From positions 144,888,349 through 144,952,348 of the forward strand of contig NC_081410.1 of the NCBI RefSeq assembly GCF_030272615.1: a stretch of DNA of 64,000 nt. Direction: 5' to 3'. Of the stretch, positions 23,091 through 36,700 are shown piece by piece. The notes under the pieces were generated by a model, which saw only the letters and a program-made list of their open reading frames with translations, did not search any database and was not told the origin of the DNA. Position 1 is the stretch's first letter. Every line of letters starts with the position of its first letter. Made by a program: the position numbers and the translations under genes. Source of the stretch: Cryptomeria japonica. Lineage: Eukaryota > Streptophyta > Pinopsida > Cupressales > Cupressaceae.

Positions 23091-25293
23091 TTGGTGTGAA
23101 TGGGGTATATTACCTAACTACTTAACCTATTAGGTCCTATTCACACATGTTCATCATCTAGCCACCAACATAGTGCCCTTGGACATCTTTTCTTGCCTAA
23201 AAGAGCTATTTTTTATGGGAGCCATAAGTTTCCATCCAAATATTGAATTTTCCACTTCTTATAGTCAGTGGGAAGCTAAGTCCATGCACTCTAAATTATT
23301 GGTATAGGTATCATCATTATTATTATTATTTTATTACATTTTATTGTCAATTGAACTTTAGATTCTCTTTTTGACCTATGAGTTCATAATTTTTTGCCTA
23401 TTAATCATTTTTTTTAATTCTTGTGGCATTCAAAAGGTATTGAGAATTTGTTTAAATCTATTTATGCACTTTCTCTATATTTAAGTCCCATATATATTTT
23501 ATTCTTTTTATTAAATATTTTCACTTTGATTGATAACTTGGTTATCCTAACACCTAGAGAAGCTCTATCTTTTTGGGTGACCTTCATTTCAATATTCATA
23601 AAATTGAAGAGGTTTTAATTTTTTGTTGAAATTTCTTGTCTATATAATTTAGAGATCTATCTTAGTTTATTATGGGTTTTTGGTTTCGTCCTTCTCTAAT
23701 CATTTTGAAACTGGGAAATTACAAGAAATGAAGAGATGATATCTTGAAACATCTTTGTTGGCATCATCTTTTGTCACAATTGTGTGGACTTGTTCCTCAA
23801 CCAAGTACTCTCTACAAAAAAATCTTTGAACAACTGAAAATTAACTTATTTTGGGATTGACTGGTTTTCATGTTGATGTTGACAGTTTGAATGTCATTTT
23901 ACACATTTAGTGTCCTCATTCTCTTTATACCAAATTTTGGGAGATATATTGAGATCTAATATACAACCATTCCCAAATGATCATATTTAAGATTGTCTTG
24001 TATCTATTGATGGTTTAGACAATATACCCATGTCTATGATACTATTCAGGAGCTTATTTTTTGGAGCACTTTAAATATTTATATGATAAGGATGATGAGA
24101 TTTCTTCATATTCTTCTTCTCCTCCTAAAGAGATAGTTGTTGGTCCTTCACTATCATTTATTCCTTGTGTTGAATCATTAACTAAGACTCCCCTCATTCT
24201 TTCTTTTTTAGAGTTTATTTTGGTAACTCGGTATAATCATCATTGTCTTTAATATTTATCTTTGTAGCATGCTTACTTGATAGTTATTTTTTGAATTTTT
24301 TTTTTATGAGCCTCATATTCTAGTTTTGGATGACACACTTGAGGATATCCATCTTCTCTTTGATGACATTTATTGCACTCCTATTCTCAATCGTTATCTT
24401 TGGTCATTGTTGTTCATGAGTTCCCACATAGTGTGTATTTTTCATCTTTTTTGATTGGGGTAGCACCTAATTTTATTGTCGCATACTCTAACATGGAGAC
24501 ACTTGATTACTTTTCAAAGACACCAATATCTCTCTTCTTGGTGTTAGGGTTTCTTATACATACACCCTTAAACTTATTTCTTCCCAAGGGGAGGAATATT
24601 GTTTGTATACATTGGATTATCTTTTTTCCTTCATGAATTTTTAATTAGCATAAAAGCTACTTCGTTATGGGGAGATCTATAGTCTCACTCTTTCTCTGTT
24701 ATGGGGGGATATATATTGTATAATTGTGATGGATTTAACTCATGGGGAGTCATATTGAGACCTCCTTCCATCATAAGTATATATGTTTATTTTCTTACAT
24801 TCTCTCTTTTGGAAAGGATTTTTTTCCATGGGATTTTTCTCTTTTACTCTATTTGTGAGAGTTATTTTGTTTAAGGGTACCTAATATATCCTAGTAGTTT
24901 GATTCCATCCTTGCATTATCTATGCATAGTTAGAATCATGTAATTTTTTTCTTCTCCTTAAGTTGAACTTAAGAGAGTGTTGGTGTGAACAATGTATATT
25001 ACTTAACTAGTTCACCTATTAGGTCATATTCACACATGTTCACATGTTAAATTTACTTAGGACTTTGAGAATATTTCTATAGGTTTCTATTACACATGCA
25101 AGCTTATCTCTAGTTATCCCATGACATAGGATTAAGATACTTTCCACAATCTTGTCTTGTCTTATTTCTCAACCTTCCCTATATTAGCAAGGCATCATTT
25201 GTACATTATGTAGTAATATCATTGTTCCATTATTAATCATTTCACCATTATTATATTCATATTCAAGAAAAAATTATATTCATGTTCATATCA
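23091..25293 (+). mobile_element. Decayed copia-like remnant
   Basis: TGTTGGTGTGAA plus about 55 more similar bases occur at 23091-23154 and 24978-25042, like the starts of two LTRs 1.9 kb apart. Between them weak similarity to a copia pre-integrase region can be read near 23755 (WHHLL...LVP) and 23880, but with many breaks. The right LTR may end near 25293 (ATATCA); the left one is cut after about 65 bp. No intact frame remains. Confidence 0.3.
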
Positions 25294-26609
25294 GATTCTT
25301 TATTTCCTTATACCAACCAAAGAATAAACCATTGGCAATAAATTCTCAAACCAACCATAAAGACACCATTAGAAAATCTTGATAAGATCCTTTGTATGTC
25401 AAGGAAAAAATGATAGGTTCATTGTAGTCATCAATATCATATCATTTAATTTATCAATTCAAATAGTTTTTGGAGCTATTTGCAATAATGTTGTTTGGGG
25501 GGCTTGAGATATTGAATTGGTCTTTTGAGTGCAAAAAATGACTAAGGTATCAAATCCTAATGTTTTTTATGACCTAACTTCTGTTGCACATCCTAGAAAA
25601 AATAAATATTGAATCAAAACAAGTATCCATTTTATCACACACTTGTAGATATTAACACCAAATTGAAAATAAGCATCTATCTAACCACATACTTACCAAA
25701 ATAAAATTCAATTGGAAGAAAACATCTAATATATCATCTTTTTTTTTTTTGTAGAAACAAGTATTGAAATGAAACATACACATAAACTAACCGAGTAGAA
25801 TTTAAATGTTTAAATAAAGTATGCAAATAAATTGTCAAGTGAGAATTGTGTTCTATTTCTAATTTTAAATTTTTTATTATTTTCTTGAAATTCCTATAGG
25901 TTAACAAATAAGATGATGCACAAAGGTATTATAAATACAATATATTGTAATAGCATCTAATACAATTAACTAACAAATGAAAATATAGTTAATAATAAGA
26001 TAATTAAGAATCACCTCCATCTGGATGAGTGTGCTTGAAACTCTCTTTCTAGAGGGATCTAGAGCTAATACACAATTAAGAAAATTATTTTTATTGGCAT
26101 TCAAATGGACCCCATGCGAGGTGAATTACAAGGAAGATAGTTTGTATCTCAATCTAAAAAGTAGGAACTAAAAAATTAAGTATAAAAAAATGATGGCCCC
26201 TTTTATAACTTGAGACTTATCTTCCTAAGCTAAAATCTAGGAACTGAATTGAAGATTTAGAGTCCATGCTCACAGGGAGCACCTTTATTCTAACTAATAG
26301 AGAACATGTTAGGGGCACATAGAAAATATCCATGCTATATTAAATGGAAAATTCTATTAAGAGGCACTCAAGTTGATCCTTAAACTAATCTCAAGATAAT
26401 TAACAGACTTTATCCTGAATGGTATCCATCAATTTAGAAATTGAAGAGTGAAATTGATCAAGTCGACAAGGGCAAGTTATTAATAAAAATGTCACCATGA
26501 AGTGTTGGGACTCATCTTGTAGTGATGTAAATAATTAGGGAGCTCGTGGTCTTCTCTAGAGTTATTTTGTGCTCCTCAACTATAAAGGTGTTTGGAGGAT
26601 GAGTCGTAG

Positions 26610-26643
<34 letters not shown>

Positions 26644-29056
26644 AAAACATTCAAAAAATATAGAAAATATATTCATATAAGAATAAGAACTTTCAAACAC
26701 ATAGTCCACTTATTCTTTTGACAAACTAAATAATCTTTAGGCACTTGTTTCCCATTAGAGACCAAGAGACTAAGTTGGGTAGTGCAATATTTGGCTATAT
26801 GGTGCCCCTAATTCACTTGTTTTTTTACAGAGGGAGATAAAACCTCGTAATTGAATCTCCCCCACATATAATTTAACATTGATAGATTATGACATCCCAT
26901 TAGAAAGTTGTGTTGGAAGAATTTGCACAACTAGCCATCCTACTCTAAAGGATTACCAATTTTTTTTTTTCATAAATTATTGGTCATTCTCAAAATCCAT
27001 GGGAAAGTCAAAAAAAATGCACATGAACTTCCAACTCAAAATTTGTTCTTACAAAAAGAGAGTAGACATTCTTGAAGGCTTTTAAAGGCCAACAATGCCT
27101 CACCAAATACACTCACTTGAGTAATGCACTCCTCTTGGATAGTTTTCTCTTGCTAGATGGTTTCTAGATCTCTTTGAAGTTGAGCATTTTTTCCCTCAAA
27201 TGAGAAACTATGAGCAAGAGGATTCATGGGGGTGGCAAGAAAGAAGCTTTGACACTTGCATGTTGCATGACAGGAAATGGAAGTCTCTTTCTAAAGAGAC
27301 TAGCATTAACAAATCTTTGGAGGAAGTATTGGCCTTTATTTGTGCCAAGGATTAATATAGCTCATAAATTAATTTATCTTGCACAACCCTATTTGGTGTG
27401 GCCGTCTAGCGAGCCTCTTCTAACGTGTTGTCCTTAGCAGTCAAGAGTAATTGTATATCTAGTAGTTGTTATTTTCATCATTATATCACATACTCTACTT
27501 CAGCCAAGTTTAGGGATTGTAAGGTTTGCATGTCATCTCTAAAAGAGGTTAAATTTTATCCTTCTAGTGAACAACCAAATTTTGTTTCTCAAGAAATGAG
27601 TGGCCTAAAGATAGGCTACCTAGAATATTTGTGATTCCTATAGCTTCTATGACCTAGCCATTTACATCCCTCCAAAGGATAAGTTGATGGGGCCATTGTA
27701 TTTTCTATGTTGAAGGGGAAAATAATTATCCCTCTTCCTCAATGTTGATGATATGGGGCTCTTGAGCTCTTTGAATCCTAGCAAAGGAGTAGGGAGCTAG
27801 AGATGTAGAATTAGAGTCATGAGTAGGGCCTTTCTACTTTATTTTCCCGATATTGGATTGTTTAACTTGAATAATTATTCTCATTTTCTTTGGTCATGAT
27901 CCTATTGGAGGAAGTGGTGTTTGATTACCAAATGGAACAATATATTAGTGGTTGATTTGACCATTGGGGTGTATAATCCTACTGATCATATATCTATTAA
28001 TAGATAAGACATACAAGTTGGGTGGCTCTATGATGAAGATGAGGTATCATTCACATACCTGTACCAAGGACCACATCATGTTGAATGTTGCAAGTGAAGA
28101 ACTTCGTGGACTAAACTACCACTGGTGGACCATGTGTCAAGGAGGATGACTCACTCAATTCATTTTGTTGCAAGCTTGCTAGTCACATAGTGAGATAGAG
28201 GCTCTAAAGGGACATGAAGGATCTCGATGAGCTCCTCATAAGATAACTTGGATTGGAAAATATATTCTTCAACCTCTAAAATTCTAGAGAGTTGACTAAT
28301 GATGGTCAAATTAATTATCATTTAGGCTCCTTTGTAGAGAACTACAAATGGTAGATGTTCACAAATTCATCAACCAAGTCGATCGCAAAACCTATATGCC
28401 ATGGATGATAAATAGTTATGTACATTACCTGATGATTATTTCTTTGAGCTCTCTTAACTCTATATAGTATTCTAGAAGTCACAATAGCATTAAGTGCCCA
28501 TGGTAGGAATTGTAAACACATACAAATACTATGTATTAAGAAGCTTAAAATATGTGTGCAACATGAATTTTATTAGAGAGTACTAACTAATTTGTAATGT
28601 GCAAGTTTTTTATTATTTCTTAATGATTCAAATTAACACACCATATGTTCTCAAAGAGGGGCATACCCTATTTTGGAAGACGTAATGTTAAGGTTTATAT
28701 TTTTTGATAATTGTAAAATCCTAGGGATGTTATGACACAACAGTGTTGACCACCTATTGCATGACCTACAAGCATAAATATGTATTAAAATGTGTTCAAT
28801 AATTTCCATGTATCTGCTTGAAATATATTAAAAATTGTAAAGAAACTTGCAAAGTGTGAATGTTGTTAATTTTCTTTATTTTTAAATGAATATGGTATAT
28901 TTTCAGTTTGTTTCTTTTTGCATTTCAATTTTAGAGAAATATGGTTAACTATGACATCAAGGAAAGTTGTGAATTCTAGTCCATTAAAAAGTTTTATCAA
29001 AGAGCACTATTTAATATCATTAAACATCTTAATCACAAATTATTTGATGTAGGGAA
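25294..29056. other. Intergenic, no gene recognised
   Basis: Contains an (AT)n microsatellite at 26612-26641 and A/T runs. Short frames (for example 27210-27437 and 27425-27634) lack recognisable domains. Likely old, unrecognisable repeat DNA. Confidence 0.5.
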
Positions 29057-29357
29057 GCACGAGGGCTTCACTTAATGAACCTAGGGTATATCACGTGCAT
29101 TCATGGCATACTAAAGAATCCCCCTATTTTCAAAAAATATTGCCCTAAATTCCTTTTTTGTCATCCCCTCCCAATACACAACTTGAATTAAAAGCCCCCC
29201 CATTTTCACCAAATATTATATTTTTTCATAGCCCAAATTAAAAAAAACCCCTATTTTCATTGATAGGCAATATATTGTACCCTTGTTTTTGGGATACTAA
29301 ACCCCCCAATATGAACACACTTGATATGATATTGCCTATCTAGTGAAGCCCCCGTGC
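29057..29357. mobile_element. Candidate MITE, 301 bp
   Basis: Begins GCACGAGGGCTTCACT and ends AGTGAAGCCCCCGTGC, an inverted repeat with one mismatch in 16. The interior is AT-rich with C runs and no frame. I could not see a clear target duplication, so the superfamily is open. Confidence 0.55.
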
Positions 29358-30849
29358 ATGGAAGATGGGCTAGCGTTGATCCCCATTACTATTATTCAGA
29401 TGTTGATTTTATTCTAGTTGAAATTTATACAAAATGTTTTGATTTAGAAAAATGCAATTAAAATGTTTCATAAACTATATAGCCTTTGATTAGTACTTTG
29501 TTTTCAATGGCTTGGTATGAATGGGTATTGCAATAAGATTTAGGGGTAGAAAAGTTTAGTGAAGGACTTAAAGGAAATTTCTATTTATCAATCAAATACG
29601 TGAAATCATTTAAAAAATGATACACTTATATTGAAATCTGTTGCTATTTTATTCTCATAAGGGTGAAGGTACTCCTCATGACTCCTCATGATATGTTTTA
29701 ACCAAGAACTTCATAAAATATTTAAAACTTAAGAAGAAATGAATTTATGCTCAATTGTCATTTACAAGAGTAAGGCCAAAAATTGAGACTTTAGAGCCAT
29801 TCTTTATGCTCTAGCTCGAGGGATTTGATATTAATATGTCATGCAATAAATTTTAGGTGTATAAAAATTTAATGAATGACATACATGACAATTCGAAATA
29901 AGTGGAATAAATTGTTAAATGGTATATATAGGTCAATGTTGGTGCCATAATGTTGATGTAAACATTTACAAAAGGATGAATTAATAATTATATACTAAAC
30001 AAAAAACAATGTTCAATATGTCAATGGGCATGACATCCAAGATCTCTACAATGACTCGTTTCAAGACTTCACGTCATAGTGACGATAAATGAATCTAATA
30101 TAGTTGTATTTTTAGTTGTTTATCTACCTTATTTCCAATGACATTTCCCTTTGACCCTAGCCAAAGTCTGAGGCGCTTCTCTAAGGTACTATGGTTCTGC
30201 TAGATTTTTGTTTATTTAAAAAATAAATTTGGTCATTGGATATATACATTTGTTGAGGTTTGGAGGGAAAATATTGTTTAGACATATGTTTATGTAAAAA
30301 AAATTTCATTAATTTAGTTTGATAAAGTTTCTATGATTATAGTTGGGCTGAGAGATTAACATTCATAAGTTAGTTCTAAATTCATTAAAGATCATTTTCA
30401 TTTACAAATATGATTCACATTTTGGACTCAAAAAAATTATCATTAGTACACACTTCTCATGTTGTGTCAATTTTTAGTAAAGTGTTTATAAATTCAATTA
30501 TAGACCTCTTGCCAAATTTATATAATATTTAACATAGATTACAATTGACGTAAACATTGCACCTCCTTTTGATACAAGTAATGATGTATATATTTATCAT
30601 TTATATTAATCAATCAATATACACAAATTGATACAAGCGCTAAACTATATCCACTCTTTTACTTTTATAAAAGGGTCAAGTCTTGCTGAGTGCAAGGCGT
30701 TGATGTAAAAAAATGGAAGAGGTCGACATCATGCCCCACATGAATTTGGTAGAATAGATATCCCTCAATCCTTGACTTTTAGCTAAAGAGGTTCAACATA
30801 AGACTCGTGCTCTTGTATGAATAGTTAAAACAACTTTTAAAATAAAAAA
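29358..30849. other. AT-rich intergenic DNA, nothing recognised
   Basis: No coding or repeat structure was noticed. Confidence 0.5.
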
Positions 30850-31090
30850 TCCTCCATGTGCAAAATTTGGTACAGGTCCTACAAGAAATTGGACTTATGA
30901 TTATCTTTCTAGTTAACAGAATGTGTACGCTCATTCAATTTAGAAAGCATTCAAAGACTTGGGACAAGAACAGTGATGGCGATAGCATTTGATAAAGCAG
31001 ATTAAAGCAAAGTATACATGATACAATTATGTAGATATACAGTAAACGCTGATTATATTTAATGTATTTTATAGAATTACATTGACAAAA
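30850..31090. repeat. Dispersed fragment of the tandem unit
   Basis: Shares CAAGAAATTGG.CTTATGATTAT, AGTGATGGCGA.AGCATTTGA and a block ending TAGAATTACATTGAC with 4780-4895 and 20610-20790. It ends about 60 bp before the truncated chromovirus LTR. Confidence 0.7.
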
Positions 31091-31150
31091 TAAATACACT
31101 ATCAATTTGAAAGAAGTCTTTTTCATCAGAAATCATTAAGTGGGTGACTT

Positions 31151-31933
31151 CATTTAAATAAAATTATATTTCTAATATAATGCAATTTGGGACTAAATTT
31201 AATCACTTCACTTAATTAATTAAATATATAATCACCTAAGCATTATAATTCATAAATTAAATATGCTAACTATAAAGTGATTCCATAACTCAAATAATTA
31301 ATCTAATCTATTAGGGCACAGAAATCGAGAAGACCCAAACAAAGACTCTGAAACAGTCAAACAACCAAAACTTGAAGGCCAAACATACAGAAAAGACAAC
31401 CAACTGATGACACTTATAAGAGTGTAACTGGGGTAAAATTAGGTTCAACCACTATCTCCTCCACTCCCATCAGACAAACAAGGTATACTTAGACCTGTGA
31501 AGCTAGGTGGAGATGATACCCCATACCTATCCGGTACTTATACCTGCAATGTCTTGCATCATCGAACCACACATGCATATATACAAATATAGAATACATG
31601 TCACACACATCGATGAAGGAGAATTGTGACATTCCCTGTCTCACCATAGTGAGTGAAGGAAAATCATCCCCTCACATCCAATACACTCACAGACACTTAA
31701 CATATAATTACACATTGCATAGATAAAGTAAAGTGTCTGTACATAACACCAATCCATAAATACCACAAATCACAAGTACTAAAATACTGTAAATAAAGTA
31801 TGCATGCCATATCCAGATAAAGCATGAAATAATGTCATATAAGTCTGAATAACACATAATGGTAATGTATCCACTGAAAGTAAACAATAGTAAAATATGA
31901 GTCTAATAAGTTCAATCGAGGAGGGGTACTACA
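31151..31933 (-). repeat. Truncated 3' LTR of the chromovirus
   Basis: Matches 55570-56368. Similarity ends at ATTTAAATAAAATTATATTTC (31151), so the distal LTR portion and the left target duplication are gone. Confidence 0.85.
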
Positions 31934-31950
31934 TTCTCCCCCCCAAAACT
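31934..31950 (-). other. Polypurine tract of the chromovirus
   Basis: On the minus strand GTTTTGGGGGGGAGAA directly precedes TGTAGTACC of the 3' LTR. Confidence 0.8.
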
Positions 31951-31968
31951 AGGCTCACTCCTGGAAGC

Positions 31969-32448
31969 CTAAAATAGATAAGAATAGAGCTCTCTCATCT
32001 TCGCTGCATCCTCCCAAGTCGTCGAGGTCTCATCATTTGGGTCCCATAGGACCCTTACCTGGTAGATGGTACAATCCTTGAGGGTCAAATCCTGATGCTG
32101 AAGAATGTGCACGGGCTCCATGGAAAGTTGCTCGTCCTCGACCTGCAAAGAGTTCCAATCTAGAACATGTCTCACATCAGGATGATAAGGTCGAAGAACT
32201 AAAACATGAAAGATATCGTGGATGTGGGATAGACTCGGTGGCAAGGCAAGATGGTAGGCAACAGGTCCTATCCTCTCAAGGATCTCAAAAGGGCCAACAA
32301 AATGAGGCACCGACTTAGAACCCTTTCCATAATGGATCGGACTATTCCGCAGACGCACTCTCAAGAACACACGGTCACCAATAGAAAACTGATGATCTAC
32401 CCTATGAGCATCTGCATACTTCTTCTGCCTATCCTGTGCAACTACCAA
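31969..32448 (-). pseudogene. Chromovirus integrase C-terminus with chromodomain
   Basis: A 159-codon open stretch. It contains the integrase C-terminal block (VGPFEILERIGPVAYHL, then HDIFHVLVLRPYHPD) and, at the end, a chromodomain-like segment (VRVLWDPNDETSTTWED). In chromoviruses this domain guides integration to certain chromatin. Together with the frame breaks upstream it is the tail of a broken polyprotein. Confidence 0.8.
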
Positions 32449-33300
32449 ATGCTCATGAATCCGCTCAACCTATTGCTCCATCTCTCAAAGAATATCCGGT
32501 CCTATACGCACCCTGTCCTCCTATCGATCCCAACTCAAAGGAGTGCGGAAAGGATGACCATACAATGCCTAAAAAGGGGAGATACCTATGGAGCTATGAT
32601 ATCCATTATTATAAGAAAAATCCACTAGATAAATATAATCCTCCCAATGTGACTGTTGGTCCATAACATACATGCGAAGCATGTCCTCCAACACCTGATT
32701 CACTCGCTCGGTTTGACCATCTGTCTCTGGGTGATAAGCTGAACTAAAGTTCAATTGAGTCCCCAAAGCATGCTGAAGTGAGGTCCACAATACTGAGGTA
32801 AAGACAGGATCTCTATTAGAAATTATCCGCCTTGGAATCCCATGCAATCTCACCACATCTTCCAAGAAGACTTGTACCACCACTATTGTCGTATAGGAAG
32901 CTTGAATAAGAACAAAGTGAGCAACCTTTGTCAATCTATCAACAATGACCATGATGGTATCATAATGACACGAAGAGACAGGCAACCCAATGATGAAATC
33001 CATGGAAATAATATCCCATGTCCAATCCAGTACCAAATTAGGCTGTAAAAGCCCTGCCGGGTGTTGATGCTTCACCTTCACTCGCTGACACTCTAAACAC
33101 TTTGACACTAAATCAAGAATGTTTTGTTTCATACCAGCCCAATGATAAATTTGTCTAAGGTCTGCGTGCATCTTCTTGACACTTGGATGTGCCGAATAAG
33201 GTGCACGATGGGCCTCAGTCATGATCAAAATGCAAAGACCCTCCAAAGGAGGTACATAGATCCATCCAAGGTGTCGAAGAAGTCCATTTGCCTCAAGGTT
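32449..33300 (-). pseudogene. Chromovirus integrase, zinc-binding and catalytic core
   Basis: Shows the HHCC-type zinc region (H...H, KCLECQ) and a DDE core: SMDFIIGLP, SNRDPVF and GQTERVN supply the acidic residues. The open part runs 33246-32569 (225 codons). The link to the C-terminal part has stops (for example around 32470-32570). Confidence 0.85.
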
Positions 33301-33489
33301 ATATCCAGAAAATCAACCCTCTAAAGGCCTTCCGGACTCTATCACGGCTCTAACATCCTAATACCAAGAATCCTGAGGAAGAACTCCAAGAATTCTCCCT
33401 CTCATGTCTACTCCAAGGGACAATGCTGAAACTTCATGCCGCTTGTGACTCAAAGCATCTGCCACCACGTTCTCTTTCCCCTAAATACA

Positions 33490-33866
33490 ACGAGCCTCAA
33501 AATCATACTCGCAGAGGAATTCCATCCATCTCCATTGTCGAGCATTCAAGTTTAGCTGCGTGAAGATATACTGCAAACTACGGTGATTACTATGCAGCTC
33601 AAACCGACACACTAACAGAAAATGTCACCATCTAACCAAAACATGCACTACAACTACCAACTCCAAATCATGAACTGGATAGTTCAACTCGTGGTTCTTG
33701 AGTTTGCAAGACTCATAGGCAACCACACATCCATCCTGCATAAGCACTGTACCCATACCTTCTAAAGAGGCATCGGTGCACACCATAAAATCTCTAGATG
33801 GATCAGGAACTGCCAAAATCGGAGCACTGACAAGGAGTTCCTTCAAGGTATGAAAAGCTGACTCAC
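33490..33866 (-). pseudogene. Chromovirus RNase H
   Basis: VCTDASLEGMGTVLMQDG carries the first catalytic Asp, followed by an ELNYPVHDLELVVVV region that supplies the second acidic residue. The frame breaks near 33625, so the distal part is read only with interruptions. Confidence 0.75.
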
Positions 33867-34720
33867 CCTAATCTGACCAAACAAACTTCTTCCCTTTCCT
33901 CTGAAGAGAAGTGATCAAGTTTCCTATCCGGGAAAATTCCTGAAGAAAGCAATGGTAATATCTGACCAAACCCATAAAACTTTGAACTTCTGAAACATTG
34001 GTTGGTGCTGGCCAATCAACAATGGCTTGGATCTTTGAAGGATCCATGAATTCACCTTCTCCTGAAACCACATGACCAAGATAGTTCACCTCTGATTGGA
34101 AGAAGTCACACTTCACCAAATTGTCATAAAGTTGATTCTCTCTCAAGCACTGTAACACCTGTCGCAAGTGACCCTCATGATCTTCCACAGATCTGGAATA
34201 AATCAGTATGTCATCCAAGAACACAAGTACAAAATGATCAAGGTAGGTGCAAAAAATCCCATTCATGAGGCTCATGAAGATTGAAGGTGCGTTCGTCAGC
34301 TCAAATGGCACCACTGTGAACTCATAGTGTCCATAACGAGTACGAAACGTCATCTTATGAATATATGCATCTTGAATGCACAACTGATGGTACCCAGATT
34401 TCAAATCAATCTTAGAGAACACCTTGGCTCCCTTTACCTGATAAAAAAGATCATCTATACGAGGCAATGGATATCGATTCTAGATGGTTACCTTATTCAG
34501 TTGTCGGTAATCAATGCATAACCGAAGAGAACCATCCTTTTTCTTAATGAAGATAACAGGCGCACCTCAAGGGGAAACACTAGGACGAATGAACCCCTTG
34601 GCCAACAATTCTTCTATCTGCAACTTTAACTCATTCAACTCTTGAGTAGTCATCCGATATGGAGCTCTTGAAATAGGTTCTACACCAGGAAGCAATTCAA
34701 TGCAAAAGTCTATGTCTCGC
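33867..34720 (-). pseudogene. Chromovirus reverse transcriptase
   Basis: Main open part 34467-33868: [20 protein letters not shown], then LKSGYHQL and the catalytic box FLDDILIYS. Upstream in the same frame, LRLCIDYRQLNKVTI is followed by TAG (34482-34480) where the family normally has Lys before NRYPLP. Confidence 0.85.
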
Positions 34721-34865
34721 TTTGGACGCATACCAGGAATATCCAATAGAAATACATAGTATACTCTCGAAGAATAGGGTGACCATCAAGAGTGATTTCT
34801 CGACTCTCTTTTTCATCCACATCCTCAAGAGTAACTGCAAAAAACTGACATCCTCTACGCATGCA

Positions 34866-35347
34866 CTAATTAAGTTGCATAGCGTAAGTCATACGTAGGG
34901 ATATCGGTCTTTGAACTCCAACAATCTCCACTTCCCTACCAAGGTCATCTAAACACTCCACTGTCTTCTTGTGGCAATATACATGAGCACTGTGAGATGA
35001 AAGCCAATCCATCCCCAACACAACTCCATAAGAACCCAATGGAATGACCCGAAGGTCTACTAAAGTAACTATGGTTCCTAGGTTCAACTCACAACTGCGA
35101 ATAAAGGCATCTATAGAAACACACACATTTGTAGCCAACTCTACTTGCCACCTATCATCCTTCTTAACAGACATGAGTCCGCACCGCTCCATAATGGATG
35201 AAGAAATGAAAGAATCTGAAGCACCGTAACCAAAGAGTACAGAGATAGGAATTCCACACAACACACCTGCTGCCTCAATAACTGTACCCTGATGATCAGC
35301 CTGGCGGTCATCAACTGCTGCAAACACTCTATGGGATCTACCTGCAT
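34866..35347 (-). pseudogene. Chromovirus aspartic protease, catalytic motif altered
   Basis: Contains the usual gypsy protease frame (LFGYGASDSFIS, then VVLGMDWLSSH). The expected D-S/T-G catalytic triplet reads GYG here (Gly codon at 35231-35229), so the active-site Asp is missing. The frame ends at 34866. Confidence 0.75.
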
Positions 35348-35377
35348 CCCCTAGTGTAGGCTTTGATGTTGTTGGCC

Positions 35378-36335
35378 TCTGACTACCTATCTGGTGGGAA
35401 CGCTGAGGGCATTGTGCGGCTATGTGACCAAACTACCCACAAGAGAAGCAAGCTCCCCTACTTGGTCCTCTACTTCCCATTGGCCCACTGGACTGCTGGA
35501 AGCTTCCCCTGCTAGGGGCATGAGATACACCCTAAGAGGGCTGCCCTGAAGGACCCTATCTACTCCTCTGTCAGTTCTTGTTCCTCCTATGCTGAGAATT
35601 GCCTGCTTGTTGGCCCTGGAACTGTTTCGGTCTTGACAGCTGATGTTGTTGCTGCTGTCCACCCTTAGCGGGTGCCCGAGGACTCCTAAACAGTGCAGCT
35701 GGCTGGGACTGGTTCCCACAAACTCTGGGCCCACTGAAAGGTACACTACCAATCTACACTCCTGACTGACCACCATGTGCACGACCAAGGTTCTGCTCAA
35801 CCAACCTAGCTTTCACCACGACTACCTCAACTGAAGCTAGCTCAAACACTCTGACTTCTCCACTGATGCAATCATTTAGACCCCTCAAGAAGTGTTGAAC
35901 AAGCATTGCCTCATTGTTACCAATCCTGACATACTGTTTAAGCTCATAAAACCTATGTTCAAACTGATCTACTAACATACCATACTGACGCAAAGCGTAG
36001 AACTCGTCTGCCTCCACTGGGGTGAGAGAAATTGTGCCTGGAATCTCTCCAGAAATATCTCCCATGATATGGTGTTAATGCACACACCGATCTTCTCCTC
36101 CTCTAATCTCCACCAGATCGAAGAAAAACTATCGAGATGCATGATAGCACATCTCGCCTTGGTGTTGCTACTATATGGGAACATAGCGAAACACCAATCC
36201 AAACTGATAAGCTAGGTCTTTGCCTCAAGACCAGTACGTTTACCATCAAAGAAGGGAGGGTTGGACCTCATCAAGTCCCTTATGTGACCCACGGGAGCTT
36301 GATCTCAGTCAGCTGGGATCTCCCTCCTCTTGGGT

Positions 36336-36411
<76 letters not shown>

Positions 36412-36700
36412 TTGGAACTTGCTGATGCGACTCCTCAACCTGAACATGAATAGGCCGATCAACCTCAGGCCTGGGGCCTAACCTGGCCAGAACCTCCTAA
36501 AACATTTGTCTCAGCTCTTCCCTTTCGGGAACCTGCTCTCCTGCATGTTGTGAATTCCAATGAACAAACTGTTTTGGCTTGGCAATGACATGAGTGGGTG
36601 GTGGTGAAGGACTGTGATGTTTAGAACCTCGGCCCTGTCCTCCACCTCTGCCTCTATTGCGACCACCCGTACAACCACCTCCCCTGGCTTTCCTAGCCAT
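35378..36700 (-). pseudogene. Chromovirus gag with zinc knuckle, broken
   Basis: The start is likely ATG at 36700 (MARKARGGG). Gag pieces are read in shifting frames: 36202-35972 (SSIWWRLEEE, WEIFLERFQAQFLS), 36065-35754 (DEFYALRQYGMLVDQFEHRF, MLVQHFLRGLN) and a zinc knuckle of C-X2-C-X4-H-X4-C type near 35450-35405. Inside the knuckle a TAG (35435-35433) replaces a sense codon. A (CT)n microsatellite at 36337-36409 has expanded within the gene. Confidence 0.75.
36337..36409. repeat. (CT)n microsatellite
   Basis: About 73 bp of pure CT in the chromovirus gag region. Frames of alternating Arg/Glu or Ser/Leu here are artefacts. Confidence 0.95.

Noticed and set aside
26612-26641. Transposon end or promoter at the AT block
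   Set aside because: A plain (AT)n microsatellite with no inverted repeats or duplication beside it.
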